64,000 nucleotides of DNA from Rosa chinensis. Its lineage: Eukaryota; Streptophyta; Magnoliopsida; Rosales; Rosaceae. The position numbers and the translations under genes are program-made. Of this stretch, positions 32,673 to 44,063 are shown piece after piece (the first letter of the stretch is position 1; every line of letters starts with the position of its first letter). The notes beneath the pieces were generated by a model. That model searched no databases. It saw only the letters and a program-made list of their open reading frames with translations, and was not told where the DNA came from. The stretch lies in NCBI RefSeq assembly GCF_002994745.2, contig NC_037091.1, positions 24,061,789 through 24,125,788 on the forward strand, in the 5' to 3' direction.

Positions 32673-32769
32673 GTAAGTAACTTGAATGGTTTCTATAATG
32701 CATGCCATGTCTCAAATGTCTTGTTACGATCAACTGTGGCATGATCAGCGCGCCGCCACGAAATCCTAA

Positions 32770-34020
32770 TAGTGGGAAATCATACAGTGGCACCGGAAAT
32801 CTTTGAGGACCCAAGGGATGAGGAGAAGAAGTATATCAAAAAAGAGCCTGTCAACCCAGAAACATCCTTAAGGATTATCAACATATCCGACGAGCACCCT
32901 GAGTGGACAATCCACATCGGCACTCAACTAGATCAGGAGGTAGCGGCTGAACTCACCCAGTTTCTACGTGATAACGCCGCCGTCTTTGCATAGTCCTACG
33001 CTGACATGCCAGGCATCTCCCCGAAATCATCACACACAAATTGAGTATCAAACCATCCACCTACCCTATCAAGCAGCGACGAAGGGCCATTGATGAGGAG
33101 AGATACCATGTGATAGGGGAAGAGGTTGCCAAGCTCCAAAGCACTGGATTCATCCGCCAAGTAAATTACCCTCAATGGATTTCCAACTTGGTCATGGTCA
33201 AAAAACCCAGTGGAAAGTGGTGAATGTGTGTCAACTTCAAGGGCCACAACAAGGCATGCCCCAAAGACAGTTTCCCACTACCTCACATAAACCAACTGGT
33301 CGATGCAACCGCTGGGCACGAGCTACTCAGCATGATGGATGCCTTCTCCGGCTACAACCAGATCAAGATGCACCCTGGTGACCAAGAGTGCACCTCCTTC
33401 ACCACCGATAAGGGCCTATACTGCTACAATGTCATGCCTTTCGGTCTGAAAAACACCGGTTTGATGAACGCTATGTTCGCTGAGCATTTGGGAAAAATCA
33501 TCGAGGTCTACATAGATGATATGTTGGTAAAGAGCATAAAGGCCAGCAGACACGTGGCAAACCTCAGAATTATATTCGCCATTCTCTTGGCCTACGGTAT
33601 GCGCCTTAACCCAGAAAAATGCTTCTTCGGCGTCACCGCCAGCAAATTTCTAGGTTACATAGTCAGTGAGCGGGGCATAGAGGCCAACCCTGACAAGGTA
33701 CAAGCCATCCTCAACATGAAAGCTCCAGAGTGGAAGAAACACATTCAGAGTCTCCAGGGCAAACTAACCGCCCTTTCTCCGTTCATCTCCAGACTCACTG
33801 ACAGATGTCTCCCATTTTTCAAAGTCTTGAAGACAACCCACAAGAAGGTCATCGACTGGAACCCAGACTGTGAGGCAGCATTCCAAAGCTTGAAGGAGTA
33901 CTTGGCAGCAGTTCCACTCCTCTCTATCCCAGTGTAGGGAGAAACATTGTACATATACCTAGCGGTATCACAGACAGCGGTAAGCTGCGCCATTGTCCGG
34001 CGGGAGGGACAGGATGAGCT
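32770..34020 (+). pseudogene. Element A reverse transcriptase and start of RNase H
   Basis: The linker EIFEDPRDEEKKYIKKEPVN ... ISDEHPEWTIHIGTQLD precedes the RT. RT blocks: HVIGEEVAKLQSTGFIRQVN, MVKKPSGKW, then a TGA at 33221-33223, CVNFKGHNKACPKDSFPLPH, SMMDAFSGYNQIKMHPGDQE, VMPFGLKNTG. The catalytic YIDD at 33509-33520 is intact. The connection region YGMRLNPEKCFFGVTASKFL ... LTALSPFISRLTDRCLPFF follows, and a TAG falls at 33935-33937 in front of RNase H (LYIYLAVSQTAVSCAIVRRE). CACTA-2 cuts the frame after GQDEL. Confidence 0.9.
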
Positions 34021-34205
34021 CACTACTACACAAAACGCATATCTGGACACCCCGTTTTTTTTTAAGGACGTTTTGTTACTTTGAGTGTCATGAAACCTAT
34101 TTAATGACGTTGGGCCCAAAACAGCTGAAACTTAAAAGGAGGAAAAATGAGATTGTCTTCTCGTTTCTACTCCTCATAACAACAGCTCTCTCTCTCTCTC
34201 AGAAC

Positions 34206-34527
34206 ACACATCAAGCATGACATCCACCCCACGAATGATACACCAGCGACTCTAAGCTGCTGCTTAAGAGGGCTAACTTATGCTACAACGAAGCCAGCGG
34301 CTAGAGGTATGTTCCACGCGTTGTCCTCATGGATCTGGAGCTTGGGACCATGGACAGCTTCAGATCTAGTTTCTACGGTCAGATCTTCCCACCTGATAAC
34401 TTCGTCTTCGGTTAGTATAGTGCTAGAAACAATTTGACGAAAGGTCACTACACCAAGAGGGCTGACTTGATAGATTCGGTTCTCAATGTGCTGCGCAAAG
34501 AGTCGGAGAACTGTGAGTGCTTGCAAG
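34206..34527 (+). pseudogene. Captured beta-tubulin exon 1 fragment
   Basis: In one frame: SDSKLLLKRANLCYNEASG, stop, [36 protein letters not shown], stop, [37 protein letters not shown]. This follows plant beta-tubulin from about residue 35 to residue 131. The fragment ends with gtatga exactly where plant beta-tubulin genes have their first intron, so genomic DNA was captured. Two in-frame stops and many substitutions (for example TEGAEL to TKRADL) show it is an old pseudogene fragment. Tubulin polymerises into microtubules; this piece cannot. The open minus-strand frame over 34278-34526 is a shadow. Confidence 0.88.
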
Positions 34528-36030
34528 GTATGAATCTGGTCTTCTTCTTCTTTTACATGTAAATCGAGTTATATTATATGGATTTGGTATATCAACTTCT
34601 AAATCCCAGAGAAGAGAAGTCACTGTTGGTGAGGAAGTAGTACTGGTGTATGGTTCTGTTTTTTCTGTACACTTCCGACTAGAATGGGAACTAAACTTGT
34701 GTTTCTTTTCAGCAAACTCTATGTTTCAAACTCAGATGGAAAAGGGTGATGGTGCTAGTAATTCTTTGGGGGCTTTTCTACTTCTTCAAATATTCAAGGC
34801 AAGTTCTTTCTTGTGCCTACCCCTATCTCTATTTCTGTCATTGCTGTATTGTTTCTAATACTCTTTAAATCGAGTGCAGAATGATTTAGCATTTTAGCTA
34901 CATGTAGTACATGGTATTGGGTCCTCTTCTGCTTATGGTACTACGTTGTGTGGTAAAACTTGTTTCCTAACTCTATATGTTGTGGGGACAGTCTTAACCA
35001 TTATGTTCTGGTCTTAGCTTCTTGATTAAGTTTTGCTTGCTGAAGTCTTCACAGTAGGGTTCATTGAATGAAATTTGGTGTTGGGTAGTGAGTAAATTGC
35101 TCGTATGAAGTGTTTTTGTATTTCAAAACAACCATTACTTCTTAATTTCCAGTGGTCGGTTTCCTTTCCAGGAAATATTCAATCAAATCCTTGGCCTTCA
35201 CTTTCGGTTGTCATAGTTATAGTAGATATTCTAAGTTTATAATGACATAGGATTTTGGCATGCAATTTTTCACCATGGCATGATATTCTTAGATATACGG
35301 GCATAAAACCACCAGAACAGGTTGATATCCTGCCTTAAACTTAAGCAACGTTTTAAGCAAGTATATTGAGCGGTACAGAGTACGCCACAGCAGAACTTAA
35401 TCTTACTCTGCCACTGTAGGGGGATTGTATGTTTTGAACCTTTTTTTGTCTTCAAGTTGGTGCTCGACCTTTACTCCACATTTAATCGAAATTGGGTATT
35501 GTTTAGTTTCTTTTTTCCTTGGCTCTAGTTAAGTACACCTTACACATAACTGATGTTGGTCTAACTTCAAGGCCCAAAATCTTCTTTATAGTATTACTAT
35601 AAAAGAAACCAATTTTGGCTCCCTGATCTTCTCCTTGGCATGAATAAATATAGAAAATGCTACTCCGATGTAAGTATCTTTGGATTTTGTTGGACTTTGT
35701 TTGTGCTCGTCCAATTCCTATTATTGTGGTGGGTGAACAAAGCATGGATCTTTCATTTCTCTGGAACTTTAATTTACTGACATTGCAGTAATGTGCCAAA
35801 TTTTCTGTCGATTCTCTTTTTGTGGTGCATATTTTGAGGTGGTTATGTAGTCCAGTTTCGTTTGATATTGCATTTTATCACAGCTTACTTGAAGTGAATG
35901 CACTTTTTATAATATTTTCATTTTGGAGTTTCTCACTGCGAGAGTTGTTGCTTGCAATTAATTCTGCATTGTTTTGAGGAAGTTGATATATCTCGAACGG
36001 AAAATGCTCATGGTTTGCTCGTTGAATTTG
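34528..36030. other. CACTA-2 interior between captured genes
   Basis: AT-rich, no frame I can assign. An exon-like segment follows a tttcag at about 34711 (reading FQTQMEKGDGASNSLGAFLL) and may belong to the tubulin-linked transcript unit, but it is not tubulin sequence. The minus-strand frames here have no recognisable motif. Confidence 0.4.
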
Positions 36031-36036
36031 TTTCAG

Positions 36037-36672
36037 ACTGTTCATGAAGGGTGCATATATCAACTAAAATTGTTCTATGACAAAGATTATCCAGAGAAGC
36101 CACCAAATGTACGATTTCATACACGCATCAAGATGACTTGTGTCAATCATGAAACTGGAGTGGTAATGTTGTCTCATAACCTGCATTTTAGGATGTTATT
36201 CAACTGCTTGGTTTTGACAATTATTGGCTTTGCTCCTGGTTTTAATTTCTGTTCCCTGTTTTCATATTTGATTATCCCAATCCTTATACTGGATACTGGT
36301 TGAGGATATGATTTCAATGTTATTGGGAAATTAATCAAGACTTATCACTATCAATATGATCATATGTCCTAAGAATTAGGAAATCAGACTGTCAGAAACT
36401 TGCTTTCATATAGGTGTAATCTCTTATTGAAATATAAAATTCTGAGTTGCACTTTGTTTCGTTGAGCCATTGTCATATTTCCATCTTGTTGCAGTGATTT
36501 CTTCTACAAACATGTATGAGTGGTTTTCCTCTCACTATTCAAGAATTTTGTATTTGCGATTCTTGTTATTTAATGAAGTGTTTGGGAACAGGTTGATTTA
36601 AAGAAGTTTGGAATGCTAGCAAATTGGCAGCGGGATTTCACCATGGAAAACATATTGATGCAGCTGAAGTAA
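36037..36672 (+). pseudogene. Captured UEV1/MMS2-type ubiquitin E2 variant exons
   Basis: The first exon (36037-36162, after tttcag, before gtaatg) reads [42 protein letters not shown]. The next exon begins at 36592 after aacag: VDLKKFGMLANWQRDFTMEN, ILMQLK, then a TAA at 36670-36672. Both match consecutive exons of the plant UEV1/MMS2 family, catalytically inactive E2 variants that pair with UBC13 to build Lys63-linked ubiquitin chains. The N-terminus and last exon are missing. The frame is largely intact, with the stop where the family continues with KKEM. Confidence 0.88.
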
Positions 36673-36679
36673 AGGTAGC

Positions 36680-38290
36680 TTTTCTGTACTTTATTTAATC
36701 ATTGTTTTTTTGTTTTTTGTTTTTTACTTGGCAGAACACATGCTCAACTTAAGTTGCTAGTAGCTGCTGGCATATTTAAATGTTAAAGTTTTTAACAGGT
36801 AAAGTAAGGAATGTTTGTATTTTGATTATGGCTTATTGGTTTACTCTACAAGTAAGGAATGTTGCGTGGTTCTGCATGATTTAGATGCTTGTTTGTTTTG
36901 ATGTGGACATCCATATGTGGTTGCATCTATTAAGTTTTTTATTAGGATGCTGCTATGTAGTACGTTTTGTAATTTAATCGATTAATAGTAGTGTTATATT
37001 GCTCAGTTGCACTAATGTAAAATTTTTGATATCAGGTTGAGGACTAGCAAAAGAAAGATCAAAAGGCCAATAAAGTCCATTAACTACCGGTATTATACAC
37101 GGTAATTACTTTTGCTTATGTCCTAAGTTTGGGATCATAGAGATTGCATTTCAAAATATGACTACTCTACAAGGGCAAATCACATAGTTCCAGATGGAAC
37201 TTTGTTTTGCTTCTTTCTTTTGCCTCTGCCAAAATTCATGATTTGCCTTAAGAAAATCTGCCTTAGTTGTTATGGTATAGGTGATACGTGGGCTGAGTTT
37301 CAAATAAGTTTATAGCTTAGAAAATGGAATCAATAATACTGTGGTATGGTATTTATGCAATTGAGAACTTTCTATGAAAAGACTAGAAGGTTTTTGGTGC
37401 CATGCCCTCTACTTATTACGTTCTAACTTTTGCTTGTGTTTCCAAACAACTGATCTTGTAAGCTTTTTCACTAATAATTTGCTTACTGTCTCCAAGTGTG
37501 TGTGATTCAAATTCATTTATATACATGTGGGAATTTGATTTTGTCTACCCCATAAAGAAAATGCAGTAATATAAGTTATGTTCTTAGTTGAATTGAGTGG
37601 TAAAGCATATATTTCTTCTCTGTTAATTGATATTATGCAATCTTGACAAGATTGGACAGCTATCTACAACAATATTGTTGATTTTCTGGTATAGGTCTTT
37701 TGATTGAAGACTGAATTTTCTGCTTTAGTCATATTGTTGATTTTCTGAAACTATTGTAATGTAGGTACTTCTAGTATCAATTTTAGCTTCGTGTGTATTA
37801 AAAACTAAAAAGACATGCTAAGCAGTAGCTTGAGTTTCTTCAGGTGTTTCCTCTTCGTCATTAGTCAATATACATGTTCCAAGCTCATGATGCTCCTCTA
37901 GGTAACTACTACTAAAATTGTCTTTTTGTACAATGATTTGAGTTTTGTAATTGATCTTTTTGGTAACTTTTTCAGTTTTATAGATAAACTACATTTAGGT
38001 GGTTCCAAACTTCCAGTGCTATCTGATAATGAAAGTCCTACTGTAGGTGGAGGGTTCCCCTATACATTACTTAATGAATGTTGTGCTATTTGTTTTCCTT
38101 AGATAAAGATTTGTACATTTGTATGTATGTCTATTGTCATCTAGGATTAGATAAGATTAGAATGTATAACTAGGAATTAGTTACTAGAATGTGCTTGCAG
38201 TCAAGTATATTGTAACGAGTAAAAGATACAATGACATTTGTTTTGGGATTGTAAAGATTATTTGTATGTAAATGTCTTCTTTTCGTTTCA
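36680..38290. other. CACTA-2 right interior, nothing recognised
   Basis: AT-rich intron-like sequence. A possible exon (37037-37101, after atatcag, before gtaatt) has no recognisable product. From about 38280 the subterminal gaggacg repeats begin. Confidence 0.4.
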
Positions 38291-38630
38291 AGGACATTTT
38301 TTTTTGTGTTCTGCATAGATATGATGACGTTTTTTTAGCATCCTAATATACATTAGATGACCCTTTTGTTGGATTTAAGGACACTTAAAAAGTATCCTAA
38401 TCTACATTAGAGGATGCTTTTTTAGTGTCCTTAAAGACATTAGATGACATTTTTCTTTTAGATTAGAGGACGTTTTTTTGGTGTCCTTAAAAACATTAGA
38501 GGACGTTTTTTGAACATCCTCGTAAGTGACTTACAATGACTCCTTGATAGATGACTTTTTTTTTGCGTGTCATCTAAAGTTTTTCAAAGACGTTTTTCGA
38601 ACGTCCTAAAATGCTTTTTTTGTAGTAGTG

Positions 38631-38710
38631 GCTCCCCCTATTCTACGCCGGCAGAGGCATGAACGGAGTCAAAACAAGATATCCCCCCCTGGAACAGCTC
38701 GCTTTTGCAC
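38631..38710 (+). pseudogene. 80-bp RNase H segment of element A between two insertions
   Basis: Continues the RNase H frame after CACTA-2: LFYAGRGMNGVKTRYPPLEQ, LAFALH, then is cut by element B. The 5 bases tgcac at 38706-38710 are the left copy of the duplication made by element B; the coding sequence resumes at 48917. Confidence 0.88.
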
Positions 38711-39218
38711 TGTACCTACATGTGCCAGAACGAGCATAATTAGCTATAATGAGCCACGCTCATTGTACCGCCAGAGGTACCAACTCCCACCAAGGGGATG
38801 ACCTGCGAAGGCACGGCCAGGCAGGCTACCGCTTGAGCCCTGCACCGCCCCCAAATCACCGCTGACGAGCCGCCACGCGCCGCGTCAAGATAACATCAGA
38901 AGCTCCAGACACTGGGAATCGAAGCACATCAGTCCCACATCAGAAACAAGAAGAAGATCAACCTCTTCATCAACTATAAAAGGTTCTCTCCTCTTTCCTC
39001 ATTAATTATGCAATTACTACTCATTTATTGTTATGCTGCACATATACAGTGACTGACTTAGGCATCGGAGAAGTGAAGACCGCCCAACGTGGTCTCCCTC
39101 TGACGCCCTGTCTCTCGTGTTGCAGTAAACGGAGACCATCTAATCCTCGGAGTAGCGGCCCGCCCACCGGACCCGCGTTAAACAAGGATTCGGCTACCGC
39201 CGGACTTGAGCATTAACA
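38711..39218 (+). repeat. 5' LTR of element B
   Basis: TG...CA, 508 bp. A TATA-like ctataaaagg lies near 38972-38984. The motif tgacttaggcatcggag at 39054-39070 is shared with the LTRs of A, C and the solo LTR at 16044. Confidence 0.95.
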
Positions 39219-39236
39219 TTGGCGCCGTCTGTGGAA
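39219..39236 (+). other. Primer binding site of element B
   Basis: ttggcgccgtctgtggaa directly follows the LTR. This is the sequence usually found at the primer site of plant Tat-type Gypsy elements. Confidence 0.75.
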
Positions 39237-39271
39237 ACCCTTGAGCAAAAGGTCATCCCGCCACAATCACC

Positions 39272-40717
39272 ATGACTAACGATAGCGGGGGGAATGCTGA
39301 AGAGCAGGCAGATCAATCCGCCATTCCCCAACCCACCAACCCAGCGGTAGGCATCAACCGCGCGTTATTCACCACCCTTGTCAACCCCGGCGATGAAACA
39401 AACCCAAGTAGCAGCCGCCCGCCAGGCCAAGACCTCGCCTCTCTATATGAGCTGGCACTGGCGGATATTCACAAAGCGAACAGAGAGCGTGAACAAGAGG
39501 GCAATGAAAAGGCCGAGGCCCAAAGGCAGGTGGCCACGCTTGTGTCCCGCTTTGATGAGCTAAAGAAAACGCTGGAGGCAACTGCCAACCCGGCGTGAAG
39601 CGAGCAGTCACGAAGCACCAGGCACAGCCGACCTGGTACCGGAGCATTGATACCAGCACCAGTCGTGCATCTGCAGGTCCCGCTGCACCCACCAGAGCTA
39701 GCGGGAATGGGACCACCCCCTGTACCCCAGCTAATGCTGGAACAGGAGGCAGAGTCATCACTGCACACCTACCGCTCGAGACCTCGGGCAAGAGCAGAGG
39801 GAAACCCACCCGCTCCCAGGTAAGGATCAGTTCAGCAGAGTACCCAGCTAGACCCCGCCGGCGATGCAACAGCTCAAATACTGGAAAGGATGCAGCAGTT
39901 GGAGCAAAGGTTAATCCGGGCGGAATCAGGCACCCCAGCGCCAACTTCAAATCCACTTTTCGCGTCCAGGCCAGGACCATTTACCGCTGCAATTTTGCTG
40001 GCCGTCAGACCGGCATATGCAAAGACTCCGAAAATGTCACATTATAGCGGTAAGACTGATCCCTTCGTCCATATGGACACCTTCAAGAAAGTCACCAACA
40101 ACAAGGGATTCGATGACACCACCCTGTGCCACTTGTTCAGCGAAACACTGGACAATGAGGCAATGAATTGGTTCTTCGAATGCCCGCCGGGATCCATTGA
40201 CTCATTCCAGGCATTATCGCATTCTTTCCTTTCTCGGTTCATCCTACTGTCCGCCGGGCACCACAACACAAGCCAACTGTTCAACGTCAAGCAGGGTACG
40301 GAGGAGACACTGAAGGCATTCGTCACAAGGTGGCGAGCGGCAGTATCTCAGTGCCGTGATCTTGATAAAACAATGGCTTCGGCGGCTTTTAAGCAGGGAC
40401 TCCTCAAAGGGCCATTTCTCTATCACCTCAACTACAATCATCCAAATGCGGTATACGACCACCTCATGAGTGAGGCGGTCATTCATGCCCAAGCAGAATT
40501 CATCACATATGGAGAGACCCCACCGCCACCAGCAGCATTAGCAAAGCCGGTACAACCCTCCTCCAGTCAGCAGGGGACCGCTAACAAAACCTCCACACCG
40601 CCAACTGACAAAAAGAGGGAGTGGCAGCAGGGCCAGTACCAAAACAAGCGACAGAAGGACCAACACTACAAGGGGAACAGCCCATCCCATGGGGACAACC
40701 GCAACAAACATACGTAG
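39272..40717 (+). pseudogene. Element B gag, frameshifted
   Basis: Starts MTNDSGGNAEEQADQSAIPQ with a coiled-coil stretch (REREQEGNEKAEAQRQVATL), stopping at 39596. A second open frame, 39890-40717, carries SHYSGKTDPFVHMDTFKKV and the retrotransposon gag core FSETLDNEAMNWFFECPPGS ... SFLSRFILLSAGHHNTSQLF. It ends in a basic Gln/Lys tail with a TAG at 40715. At least one frameshift separates the two. Gag would assemble the particle and bind RNA. Confidence 0.88.
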
Positions 40718-40735
40718 TCTTCTCAGCGGTACGCA

Positions 40736-41640
40736 GTGTTTACAGTCCTCACAGCCTCCTATGAAGAAATATACAATCAGTGCAAGGATCAGATCCCACC
40801 GTCGCCCCAGGGAAAATACCCAAAAATGGGAAAGCCAAGAAACACTGGCAGGTGGTGCAAATACCACGAGGACAGCGGTCACAATACCAACAGCTGCAAC
40901 GCCCTTAAAACGGCCATTGAGACCTTGTACCGTGACGGCAAGCTCGAGCAGTTCAAGGTGCCCCAACCCCCACCTGTGATCTCCGACATTGAGCCCATGG
41001 GCCTCATCAACACAATCGACAGAGGTGCTCCAATCACCAACATGTCTCACAGTGCTAGAAAGCGTTATGCGCGAGCTAATCACCCAAAGGAAGTCTGCAA
41101 CATCCTTTACGAAAGATCCGCCAAACTCCCAAGGTCTGGTTGGGAGCCTGTTACCTTCTCAGAGGAGGAGGAACGAGGAGTACATCTGCCCCATGATGAT
41201 CCTTTCTTGATTGACGCTATTCTGGGCAAAATTTCAGTGGGAAGAATCCTGGTTGATAGCGGGTCTGCTGTCAACGTTATATTCAGTGGTTGTTACAACG
41301 ACCTTAAGCGGAACAGAAAATTGCTCCAAGATCATGAACCACTGCTCAGCTTCTCCGGTGACGTCACGCAACCGCTGGGCTCTAACTATATGAGGCTAGT
41401 TATCGATACTAGTCCGTGTATGGCTGAAATACATACGGAGTTCATAGTTGTCGATTGTTTCAGTTCATACAACGCTATCATTGGTCGGCCAGCGCTCAAC
41501 AAACTCAAGTGCATCATCGCCGGGTACATGCTGCTCATGAAGTTCCCCACACCGAACGGCACAGGCTGTGTCAGGGGAAGTCAACAGTTGGCACGCGAGT
41601 GTTATTCTACTACTATAGCACAATCAACCCGCCACCATGA
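40736..41640 (+). pseudogene. Element B gag finger and aspartic protease
   Basis: The open frame 40736-42061 starts in the gag tail: the Cys/His block WCKYHEDSGHNTNSCNAL is the Tat-type finger. The protease follows: VGRILVDSGSAVNVIFSGCY with the DSG catalytic motif near 41255, and the flap/core TEFIVVDCFSSYNAIIGRPA. This is typical Tat gag-pol order. The first methionine is internal; the true polyprotein joins gag upstream through the stop at 40717. The frame is intact through the protease. Confidence 0.88.
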
Positions 41641-43540
41641 GATCCTAGCGGTAGGCAGTCGGGCACCGCCACCAAACATTTTTGAGGACCCTAGGGAGGA
41701 CGAAAAGAAGTACGTAAGGAAGGAGCCGGTCAACCCAGAAACATCACTGAGGGTTGTCAGCATCTCGGACGAGCACCCTGAGCGGCCAGTCCGCATAGGC
41801 GCTCAATTAGACCCAGAGCTGGTGGCGGAGCTCACTCAGTTCCTACATGTGGACGGTTCCACTTCCGCCAAGGCCAGCGGCGCCGGAATCATCTTAACAG
41901 GACCAGGGGGGCTTAGCGTTGAATATGTGTCGAAATTCAACTTCAAGGCTTCTAACAACATGGCAAAATATGAGGCACTCATTGCCGGCCCACTCCTTGG
42001 CATTGATTCAGGGGCCCACAGTGTCAACATCTTCAGCGACTCTCAGTTGATCGTTAACTAGGTCAACGACAGCTTTCAGGCCAAGGACCAGCAGTTAGCG
42101 GCATACTTAGGGTACGCCAAGACGCTGCTCAAAAAATTCAAGTTCCACACCATCACACAAATCCCCAGGGAAAAGAACGTCAAGGCTGATTCACTGGTAA
42201 GACTGGCAACCGCCCAGCCACACCAGAGCCCAGTGGACACGAGAGTAGAGTCTCTGGACAGGCCAAGTATCACAAAAACCCTGGCGGAGATCTTTAACAT
42301 TGAGGCCAATCCTAGTTGGATGGACGAAATTATTCAGTACAAGCGTAACGGGACATTGCCAGAGGACAAGATCAAGGCACGACAGCTCCAGCGGAGAGCA
42401 ACCCGTTACAACATGCAGAGCGGCAAACTTTACCGCTAAGGATTCACTCACCCCAACCTCCGCTGTCTAACCCCAGAGGAGGGAAAGGTCATGCTGGCAA
42501 CAATACATGGCAGGGAATGCGGAAATCATTCAGGCGCCAGATCCTTGGCTAATCGCACAATGCGACAAGGCTACTTTTGGCCTACGCTTGGTGATGACGC
42601 CCGGCGGATATCAAAATCTTGTCACAAATGCCAACAATATGCTGATCTTCCACATGCCCCCGGCGGAACCTCTGTCGATTATCGTCAGTCCCTGGATTCA
42701 CTCAACGTGGGGCCTGGACTTGATGGGAAAATTCCAAACCGCTAAAGGTCAGTTCAAATACATCATTGTCGCCATCGACTACAACAGCAAATGGATAGAG
42801 GCGGAGCCTTTGACGGCAATAACTACCGCCAAGGTAATTCACTCCCTCTGGAAGAACATCTACTGCTGCTACGGTGTCCCGCATGCAATCATCACAGACA
42901 ATGGCACACAGTTCAACAATAAGGAACTCATCTCTTTCACCGCCATCCTGGGCACCAAGATGCGTTTTGCATCGGTCGCCCACCCCCAAACCAACGGCCA
43001 GGTCGAAGTGGCAAACAAGATAATCAAGAAACTGTTACAGAAGAAGCTATACAAGGCCAAGGGTTTGTGGGCGGAGAAGCTCCCGGAAGTTCTATGGGCC
43101 ATCAGAACAACCCCAACTTCCGCCACAGGTGAAACCCCCTTTTGTATGATGTTCAGAACAGAGGCTGTCCTGCCTATCGAGGTAACCCAACAAACCGCTA
43201 GGGTCGAAGGCTACTGCCCCGAGACCAACAGCGACGACATTAACCTCGACATGGATCTACTAGAGGAAAAGCGAGACGCAGCCCATTTGCCCAATCTCTA
43301 GAACAAGCGGCGGGTATCACCTTTCTACAACGCCAGGGTCAAAGCCCGCAACCTCCAACTGGGGGACTGGGTAATGAAAGAAGTCATACCACCGCCAACA
43401 AAACTCCGCCCAACTTGGGAAGGTCCAATACAAAATTGTAGAGGTCGTTAGCCCAGGCACCTTCTACTTAATGGACAAGGATGGCGTTACAACGACCCAC
43501 CCTTGGAATACCAAACACCTTCGGTATTACTACAAATAGT
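41641..43540 (+). pseudogene. Element B linker, archaeal-type RNase H and integrase (RT absent)
   Basis: The linker NIFEDPREDEKKYVRKEPVN ... AELTQFL is joined at about 41846 straight to VDGSTSAKASGAGIILTGPG, the second RNase H of Tat elements. RT and the first RNase H are deleted. A TAG follows at 42059. The integrase carries IHGRECGNHSGARSL ... CHKCQQYA (H-H-C-C). A one-base insertion near 42660 changes frame before WGLDLMGKFQTAKGQFKYII. DDE motifs are WGLDL, ITDNGTQF and NGQVEVANKI. Further stops are a TAA at 42437, a TAG at 43299 and a frameshift near 43425. It cannot make cDNA. Confidence 0.9.
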
Positions 43541-44063
43541 CATACCACTACCCAAGAGCATCTTGACTTAGCTAAATTTTTGTTCAATATTTAGCTAAGG
43601 GAAGCTACCCAACGGGTACGACCCCGCTTTTGTAAACGCTATTCAGACAGCTATCAATGAAACGAGGAATTATTCAAACCATTGTTACCAAGTCTAGCAC
43701 TGGGGGCAACTGGCAACACCAGTCAGCGGACTACGTCGGCTACATTGTGCACTTAGACCAATTTTAATTCCTTTAATGTTTCATTCATGGCCAAAAACGA
43801 AATTGTCAAGACCCCTAGCGGTACACACATCATCACAAACAAAATAAAATAAAAACAGAGTATAGGAGCTCAGGTTCCAAAATTTCATTTATATCCCAAA
43901 GAGAATTACATAAAATATTTATGCCTCAGCGGCTACAAAAACTTTCCTACTCCTATTTTCAGGGGTTGGCGGGGTTGGCAGGGTTGGCCAGGTCGGCTCC
44001 GCTACCTTCGGCATTTCCACTGGCAGCCTGCGGCAGATGGGAACGGCTCCTCTGGTCGGACCC
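43541..44063. other. Pol-to-antisense-gene gap in element B
   Basis: Noncoding spacer with counterpart at 50872-51355 in element A (both contain agctaaatttttg and ggaagctacccaac blocks). No plus-strand frame after pol. The antisense transcript probably ends here: a reverse-strand aataaa-like run lies near 43844-43850. Confidence 0.5.

Larger units (their letters stand above)
34021..38630. mobile_element. CACTA-2, non-autonomous CACTA with two captured genes
   Basis: Begins cactactacacaaaacgc and ends, inverted, cactactacaaaaaaagc. Flanked by the 3-bp duplication gct (34018-34020 and 38631-38633). Subterminal repeats of the type (tta)gaggacgttttt(t)g / aaggacgtttt are numerous at 34055-34110 and 38280-38620. 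It carries beta-tubulin and UEV1/MMS2 exons and no transposase. It lies inside the RNase H of element A. Confidence 0.93.

Noticed and set aside
32700..32760. A 5' LTR or target duplication for element A
   Set aside because: No TG-starting LTR or match to the bases after 55025 could be found; the element is treated as 5' truncated.
34278..34526. 82-codon open frame on the minus strand
   Set aside because: It is the shadow of the beta-tubulin exon, whose plus-strand frame carries clear family motifs.
39381..39980. 199-codon minus-strand frame
   Set aside because: Antisense to gag of element B, no conserved motif and not shared in element A; GC-rich shadow.
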